Assembly (NCBI RefSeq): GCF_004912145.1
Contig: NZ_STGT01000006.1
Coordinates: forward strand, 186,001 to 250,000
DNA: 64,000 bases
Direction of reading: 5' to 3'
Origin: Peteryoungia rhizophila
Lineage (GTDB): Bacteria > Pseudomonadota > Alphaproteobacteria > Rhizobiales > Rhizobiaceae
In this document: positions 60,714-64,000 of the stretch, piece by piece
How positions within the stretch are numbered: the stretch's first letter is position 1
How the letters are laid out: every line of letters starts with the position of its first letter
Position numbers and translations under genes: made by a program
The notes under the pieces: model-generated
What the model was told of the DNA's origin: nothing
Databases searched by the model: none
What the model saw: only the letters and a program-made list of their open reading frames with translations

Positions 60714-61151
60714 TCAATTCGTCGACGCGATTGCATCCGCTTCGATGCGCCATGCCGGCAGCACGATGGCGAGCATCAACACGGTGTTGAGCAAAACGTT
60801 GACCGTCGCGCCAGCCACGAAGGAGCCGGTGCTGTCGACGAGATACCAGGCGAGGGTCGACTCGATCAGCAGCAGACGGGCCAGTCGGGGATCTGCTGGC
60901 ATGAGGCGATCGATGATAAGCCACATCATGACGGCCCAGCCGACCATGACGCCGCCACTGATGGCAGCGAGTACGCGGGCCGACTCCGTGTCGATCCTCT
61001 GCGTGTCGTCGAAAGGCCAGAAGACGATATCGGCCAGCATGTTTGCCGGCCAGGCGGTGGTGGGATGCGCGCCCAGCGCGACCAGCAGCCCGAGGGCCAC
61101 GATGAACAGGCTCATCATTTTGAGCCAGGATGCGGATAATGAATGTGTCAT
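60714..61151 (-). CDS. Four-helix membrane protein, function unknown
   Basis: A 145-aa protein with about four hydrophobic segments (residues 10-28, 60-80, 92-110 and 118-133) and a short tail. An acidic loop FWPFDDTQRIDTESARV lies between the first two. ATG 61151 has GGGAGAC upstream. I do not recognise a family. It is divergent from the MmyB-type regulator (121 bases between starts), which may control it. Confidence 0.65.
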   Translation of the reverse strand: MTHSLSASWLKMMSLFIVALGLLVALGAHPTTAWPANMLADIVFWPFDDTQRIDTESARVLAAISGGVMVGWAVMMWLIIDRLMPADPRLARLLLIESTLAWYLVDSTGSFVAGATVNVLLNTVLMLAIVLPAWRIEADAIASTN

Positions 61152-61272
61152 TCGATGTCTCCCTTGGTTTGAGCATCGCCATCATCCGGCGGCCGGGTGT
61201 TGCGCTCAATTACCCGGGAGGTAAGTGACGGCTTTCGCGTTCCATGGCATGACGGACCTCCTGGAGGTTCCG

Positions 61273-62052
61273 ATGGCACTCGAATTCGCACGGCAGTTGA
61301 AGATCTGGAGAGGCCACCGGCGGATGAGCCAGTTGCAGCTGGCGCTGGAGGCGGATGTCTCTGCGCGCCACATCGCCTTTCTGGAGACAGGGCGTGCCCG
61401 GCCGAGCCAGGCGATGGTGCTGCGGCTCGGTGAAGCACTCGACATGCCGAGGGCGGAGCGCAATGTGATGCTGGATGCCGCCGGTTTCCGGCCGGCTTAT
61501 GGGCGTCGAAGTTTCGACGACGAGACGCTTGCGCCGGTACGCCACGCGATCGCGCATATGATCAAGGGGCATCTGCCTTATCCGGCCTTCGTTTTCGACC
61601 GGCACTGGATCATTCTCGATGCCAATGACAGCGGGCGGGCCATGCTGTCCGGTTTTGGGCTCTCCGATGGCGACAGCTTCAGCGACTTTCTTCTTCGGCC
61701 CGGACAGGGGATGGCTCTGGTCGAGAACTGGGCCGAGGTGGCTTCCCATCTTTCCTCTCGGTTCCGTCTGGAAAGTGCCCATCTGGGCGGTGATGCCGTG
61801 CTGGACGAGGCTGCGGCAGCTTTGGCAAGGGAGGCGGGAAGCAGTTCACATGCCGGCCATGTCGACCTGCCACCGGTCGTGCCGGTGCGCTTCCGGTTTG
61901 CCGGCGGCGTCTTTCCGATGTTCTCGACGATTGCGCAATTCGGGACGGCCGAAGACATTGCGCTGGCTGATATCAAGATCGAGATGTTCTTTCCCGCAGA
62001 TGCGACCACGGAGCAGTTGTTCCGGCAAATGGCCGCAGGGCAGGCTGGCTAG
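61273..62052 (+). CDS. XRE/MmyB-type transcriptional regulator
   Basis: A 259-aa regulator with an N-terminal Cro/C1 HTH (residues 3-55: WRGHRRMSQLQLALEADVSA, then RHIAFLETGRARPSQAMVL) and a C-terminal MmyB-like PAS/ligand domain (YPAFVFDRHWIILDANDSGR and PVRFRFAGGVFPMFSTIAQF). The family binds fatty acids or similar ligands. ATG 61273 has GGAGG. An in-frame GTG at 61225 also has a strong GGGAGGT, so a 16-residue longer form is possible. It is divergent from a small membrane-protein gene. Confidence 0.85.
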   Translation: MALEFARQLKIWRGHRRMSQLQLALEADVSARHIAFLETGRARPSQAMVLRLGEALDMPRAERNVMLDAAGFRPAYGRRSFDDETLAPVRHAIAHMIKGHLPYPAFVFDRHWIILDANDSGRAMLSGFGLSDGDSFSDFLLRPGQGMALVENWAEVASHLSSRFRLESAHLGGDAVLDEAAAALAREAGSSSHAGHVDLPPVVPVRFRFAGGVFPMFSTIAQFGTAEDIALADIKIEMFFPADATTEQLFRQMAAGQAG

Positions 62053-62058
62053 AGTTTC

Positions 62059-62448
62059 CTAGAGCGCCGGGACCGGCGTGGGCTTGCCCTCGGCATCGAG
62101 CGCCACCATGACGAAGGTCGCCTCCGTGACCTTTTGCATGACATGGGTGAGATAGCGCTGGGCCCAGGTTTCGACCTTCAGCGTCATGGAGGTGCGACCG
62201 ACGCGGGCGATTTCGGTATAGACGCAGAGCGTGTCGCCGATCTTGACCGGCATGGCGAACGCCATTTCCTGCACTGCGGCAGTCACGACACGGCCGCGGG
62301 CACGCTCGGCGGCGCGTATGCCACAGGCCAGATCCATCTGCGCCATGACCCAGCCACCAAAGATGTCGCCCGCAGCGTTCGCGTCAGCAGGCATGGCCAG
62401 CGTCCTCAAGGTCAGTTCGCCGGTCGGTGTATCGCTCTGGGCGGCCAT
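62059..62448 (-). CDS. Acyl-CoA thioesterase, YciA-like hotdog
   Basis: A 129-aa hotdog-fold thioesterase of the YciA/BACH type: TLRTLAMPADANAAGDIFGG with the catalytic DIFGGW and Asn-Ala-Asp start, then WVMAQMDLACGIRAAERA and VGRTSMTLKVE. ATG 62448 has AAGGAG upstream. It converges on the MmyB-type regulator gene, with stop codons 6 bases apart. It likely hydrolyses medium-chain or branched acyl-CoAs. Confidence 0.92.
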   Translation of the reverse strand: MAAQSDTPTGELTLRTLAMPADANAAGDIFGGWVMAQMDLACGIRAAERARGRVVTAAVQEMAFAMPVKIGDTLCVYTEIARVGRTSMTLKVETWAQRYLTHVMQKVTEATFVMVALDAEGKPTPVPAL

Positions 62449-62622
62449 GGAATTTTTCTCCTTCACTGCGTGCAGGCGCAAGAGACCGGCATGCGAACGC
62501 GAGCGCCACTATAAATTATGAGGGATGAGAATCCGCCCCTTAAATCTCGCAGTGCAAATTTACGGACTTTAGAACTGATAAATATCAAAATTTAGCATTC
62601 TAACTATTTGGGGGTGGGCAAT

Positions 62623-64000
62623 ATGAAATCCGTGTCTCTGTCCGTGCGGCTCTATGCACTGGTCGCGCTGGCTCTGGCCGTTCTTGTGGGCGCGCTGACT
62701 TACAGCCTGTTTCAATCCTATGACATGCTGGTGCAGGAACGCCGCATCGGTCTGGCACAGATCAACGACAATGCTGTCGCGATCCTCGACAAGTATCACA
62801 AGATGGAGCAGGAGGGCACGCTGACGCGCGAGGAGGCGCAGGAGCGGGCCAAGGATGTGATCGGCGCGATGCGCTACCAGCCTGATGGTTACATGTGGAT
62901 CAACGACATGCAGCCGGCCATGGTCATGCATCCGATCAAGCCGGAACTGAACGGCAATGACTTGAGCCAGAACAAGGACCCGAACGGCAAGTTCCTGTTC
63001 GTCGAGTTCGTCAATACGGTGAAGGCGGGCAAGGAAGGCTTCGTCGACTACTACTGGCCGAAGCCAGGCTTCGAAGAGCCGGTCGAGAAGCTTTCGCATG
63101 TTATCGGTTTCGAGCCCTGGGGCTGGGTCGTGGGCACCGGCGTCTATTCGGACGACCTGGCAGCGCTCTTCCGCCAGACGGCAATGCAGTATGGTGCGCT
63201 GATTGCGCTTGCCCTGATCGGCAAGCTGATCTGCGCCTATCTCGTGGTGCGCAGCGTGGTGAAGCCGATCAGCCGCCTGAAGGACTCGATGCGGGATATC
63301 GCCGAGGAAAAGGTGGACATCGAGATCGCTGATACCGGCCGTCGCGACGAAATCGGCGGCATGGCGCAGACGCTCGAAGTCCTGCGCAACAGCGTGCGCG
63401 AACGCATCGAGTTGCGCGGCCGCGAAGTCGAGCAGCAGGAGAGCCTGAACGGTGAGCGCGAGCGCAACGAACTCAACCTGCGCACATCGTCCGAGCGGCA
63501 GAACCACGCGATCAATGCGCTGGGTTCGGCGCTGGAGCGGCTGGCGGAGGGCGACCTCACCGTGCAGATCGGCGTGATCGGTTCGGACTATGAAAAGCTG
63601 CGTGACGACTTCAACCGCGCGGTGGAGTCGCTCGGTGGCGTGATCGCGGCGATCAACCAGACTAGTGACGTGGTCACGTCCTCGGCCGGCAATATCAGCG
63701 AGGCGACCAACAATCTGTCGAAGCGCACCGAGCAGCAGGCGGCGGCGCTGGAAGAAACGGCGGCGGCACTTGATGAGATCACCGCCACCGTGCGCACGGC
63801 GGCGGAACGGGCGAACGAGGCCCGCCAGATGGTGGCCGAGACCAAGTCGAGCGCCAACCGCTCCGGCGAAATCGTGCGCAATGCGGTCGATGCCATGGGC
63901 CGGATCGAGGGCTCGTCGCAGAAGATCAGCCAGATCATCTCCGTGATCGACGAGATCGCCTTCCAGACCAACCTCCTCGCGCTCAATGCCGGCGTCGAGG
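62623..64000 (+). CDS. Methyl-accepting chemotaxis protein, 3' end outside the window
   Basis: The frame from ATG 62623 (after GGGGGTGGG) is open to the window end, at least 459 residues. A membrane helix (about 7-30) is followed by a periplasmic sCache_2 domain (DGYMWINDMQPAMVMHPIKP and GFEPWGWVVGTGVYSD), a second helix (about 190-207), a HAMP domain (VVKPISRLKDSMRDIA) and a long signalling coiled coil. The visible end FQTNLLALNAGVE is the kinase-contact tip. The ligand is probably a small organic acid or amine. Confidence 0.93.
   Translation, partial: MKSVSLSVRLYALVALALAVLVGALTYSLFQSYDMLVQERRIGLAQINDNAVAILDKYHKMEQEGTLTREEAQERAKDVIGAMRYQPDGYMWINDMQPAMVMHPIKPELNGNDLSQNKDPNGKFLFVEFVNTVKAGKEGFVDYYWPKPGFEEPVEKLSHVIGFEPWGWVVGTGVYSDDLAALFRQTAMQYGALIALALIGKLICAYLVVRSVVKPISRLKDSMRDIAEEKVDIEIADTGRRDEIGGMAQTLEVLRNSVRERIELRGREVEQQESLNGERERNELNLRTSSERQNHAINALGSALERLAEGDLTVQIGVIGSDYEKLRDDFNRAVESLGGVIAAINQTSDVVTSSAGNISEATNNLSKRTEQQAAALEETAAALDEITATVRTAAERANEARQMVAETKSSANRSGEIVRNAVDAMGRIEGSSQKISQIISVIDEIAFQTNLLALNAGVE

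Overview
The window looks like chromosomal or chromid sequence of an alphaproteobacterium of the Rhizobiaceae (Rhizobium/Agrobacterium/Ensifer group). The grounds are the high GC content, the dense CUT1 and peptide-type ABC operons, RIME-like palindromic repeats between genes, an UvrB with long alphaproteobacterial tails, and a fused carnitine dehydrogenase/betainyl-CoA thioesterase of a type known from Sinorhizobium. No rRNA, CRISPR array, insertion sequence or replication origin was seen. There is one tRNA, tRNA-Leu(GAG).

Region 1 (1-12.4 kb) is a nine-gene plus-strand operon for uptake and breakdown of a plant hemicellulose-type oligosaccharide. It holds a CUT1 ABC importer (binding protein, two permeases, ATPase), a GH2 beta-mannosidase-like enzyme, a TIM-barrel sugar isomerase, a Gfo/Idh/MocA oxidoreductase, an aldo/keto reductase and a GH43 beta-xylosidase-like enzyme. 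Stem-loops lie after the binding-protein gene and after the ATPase gene, where they could tune expression within the operon. RIME-like repeats fill the gaps around the aldo/keto reductase gene.

Region 2 (12.4-31.2 kb) is mostly housekeeping: glutathione-dependent formaldehyde detoxification (S-formylglutathione hydrolase and class III alcohol dehydrogenase), a BrnT/BrnA toxin-antitoxin pair, two GNAT acetyltransferases, an unusual site-2-protease-like membrane protein with an N-terminal SRPBCC-like domain, a drug/metabolite exporter, LipB, tRNA-Leu, a BON protein, a degenerate peptide deformylase homologue, MgtE, a MerR regulator with a palindromic site upstream, several membrane proteins, L-serine dehydratase, and DUF1489 and DUF1176 proteins. 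A 33-codon single-pass membrane microprotein sits just before serine dehydratase.

Region 3 (31.4-47.5 kb) is a carnitine/gamma-butyrobetaine catabolic cluster on the minus strand, with its GlxA/CdhR-type AraC regulator divergently transcribed. The genes fit gamma-butyrobetaine -> gamma-butyrobetainyl-CoA (NDP-forming CoA ligase) -> crotonobetainyl-CoA (acyl-CoA dehydrogenase) -> carnitinyl-CoA (CaiD), and carnitine -> dehydrocarnitine (LcdH) -> betainyl-CoA plus acetoacetate (BKACE enzyme) -> glycine betaine (thioesterase domain). A complete peptide-type ABC importer and a CocE/NonD hydrolase follow on the same strand.

Region 4 (47.7-64 kb) holds DusA, a cold-shock protein, a J-domain protein, an AT-rich OLD-family ATPase/TOPRIM nuclease gene that looks horizontally acquired and may act in phage defence, a 48-codon small membrane protein, a very long uvrB whose reading frame absorbs a copy of a genomic palindromic repeat, an HNH endonuclease, a GGDEF-EAL protein with both active sites intact, DUF486, a MmyB-type regulator, a thioesterase, and the start of a methyl-accepting chemotaxis protein cut by the window end.
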